DNA from: Clostridium sp. Marseille-Q2269
GTDB lineage: Bacteria > Bacillota > Clostridia > Clostridiales > Clostridiaceae
Assembly (NCBI RefSeq): GCF_943736985.1
Contig: NZ_CALSFS010000001.1
Location: forward strand, 682,001 to 746,000
Length of the DNA stretch: 64,000 nucleotides
Direction of reading: 5' to 3'
Below, one piece after another: positions 63,482 to 64,000 of the stretch. The translations under genes and the position numbers were made by a program. The notes beneath the pieces are model-generated. The model was not told the DNA's origin, searched no databases, and saw only the letters and a program-made list of their open reading frames with translations. Each line of letters begins with the position of its first letter. Positions within the stretch are counted from its first letter, which is position 1.

Positions 63482-63970
63482 TTATTCCTCCTCTTTGATC
63501 ACAGAGTTTAAAGTAACTCTTGTATTATCTGGTGTAACTTGAAAAAATACTTCCACTCCTTTGTTGGATAACTCAATTAGAGCTTCTTTCTCTTCTTCAC
63601 TAGCAGAAATATTCCTATATAATGTTCTTCTATTTTCTTTAGCACCTATTCCACCAACATCTAACTTTTTAATAGGTATTCCTGCACTTACTAAAGACAA
63701 AATAACTTGTGGAACTTTAACAAGTATAAATATCTTTTCATTGCCGGACTCCTCAGATGATAAGTATTTGATTGCTTCGTCTATAGATAAAACTTTTAAC
63801 CCAATCTTATTTGGCATTGCTGATTTCATAACCATTTGCATAAAAGAGTTTTTTGCAACGTTATCATCAACAATAACCACTTCGTTACTACCTGTAATTT
63901 GAACCCATGCTGTCATAACTTGACCGTGAATCAGGCGATCATCGATTCTTGTAAAAACAATGTTTTTCAT
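63482..63970 (-). CDS. mannose-family PTS enzyme IIB
   Basis: Phosphotransfer subunit of about 162 residues. The phosphorylated His is in FTRIDDRLIHGQVMTAW; the DVGGIGAKENRRTLYRNI region is family-typical. The frame starts at 63985, but the GGGAGGT box favours ATG 63973 or 63970. It phosphorylates the incoming sugar. It is the first gene visible; a regulator or promoter is probably beyond the window edge at 64000. Confidence 0.92.
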   Translation of the reverse strand: MKNIVFTRIDDRLIHGQVMTAWVQITGSNEVVIVDDNVAKNSFMQMVMKSAMPNKIGLKVLSIDEAIKYLSSEESGNEKIFILVKVPQVILSLVSAGIPIKKLDVGGIGAKENRRTLYRNISASEEEKEALIELSNKGVEVFFQVTPDNTRVTLNSVIKEEE

Positions 63971-64000
63971 CATTATACCTCCCATAAATTAACATTTGGA

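Overview
The DNA is very AT-rich, has strong GGAGG-type ribosome binding sites, and carries anaerobe genes (an Etf-linked lactate dehydrogenase, a rubrerythrin, an ATP-dependent dihydroxyacetone kinase) together with Gram-positive regulation (T-box, PyrR attenuator, CcpA-like cre sites). This points to a Clostridium (Firmicutes), probably Clostridium sensu stricto; I cannot fix the species from sequence alone. No rRNA, tRNA, CRISPR array, prophage or intact transposase gene was seen.

Layout. 1-5.2 kb (minus): lactate permease, etfB, ferredoxin-domain etfA and an FAD lactate dehydrogenase cut by the window edge, forming an electron-confurcating lactate oxidation operon. 5.2-6.3 kb: non-coding, with a cre-like site, a 40-bp perfect palindrome and a 132-bp inverted-repeat element. 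6.3-8 kb: a B3/4-domain protein and a MerR regulator. 8.2-9.9 kb: a T-box leader with two antiterminator/terminator modules driving an archaeal-type AspRS. 10.2-13.7 kb: two CobW-family GTPases, a COG0701 permease and a TIGR03943/DUF1980 protein, a likely metal-handling operon. 13.7-21.8 kb: a divergent deoxy-sugar cluster (transporter, mutarotase, Gfo/Idh dehydrogenase, lactonase, L-fuconate dehydratase, DapA-type aldolase, lactaldehyde-reductase-like alcohol dehydrogenase, IclR regulator). It encodes a complete non-phosphorylating route from L-fucose (or a close relative) to pyruvate and propanediol.

22-31 kb holds housekeeping and single genes: an aminotransferase, a large WG-repeat protein with a hairpin over its ribosome binding site, a lone CheY-like receiver, YfcE phosphodiesterase, a short rubrerythrin and RecQ. 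A repeat with co-varying terminal stems occurs three times in the window (two copies here, one after the AspRS gene). 30.9-31.6 kb holds a DUF4184 gene remnant and a 219-nt structured candidate RNA with two AGGAC-loop hairpins. 31.6-36 kb: two tandem YhgE/Pip membrane proteins. 36.4 kb: adenosine deaminase.

37.7-49.1 kb (minus): a full maltodextrin operon, lacI-msmX-malEFG-GH31 glucosidase-malQ-glgP, with three contiguous 12-bp LacI-type operator sites downstream of its promoter. 49.3-51.9 kb: an aldo-keto reductase whose natural start is out of frame, a GNAT acetyltransferase, a decayed GNAT pseudogene and degenerate repeats. 51.9-54.6 kb: cytosine permease and deaminase (codBA) under a PyrR-type attenuator. 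54.7-59 kb: PocR/AraC regulator, glycerol dehydrogenase and fused DhaK-DhaL kinase (oxidative glycerol use) behind tandem cre sites. 59-64 kb (minus): a mannose-family PTS (IIB, IIC, IID, IIA) with two different mannitol-dehydrogenase-like proteins inserted between IID and IIA. Overall the window is a carbon-source utilisation region with many visible cis-regulatory RNAs and operators.
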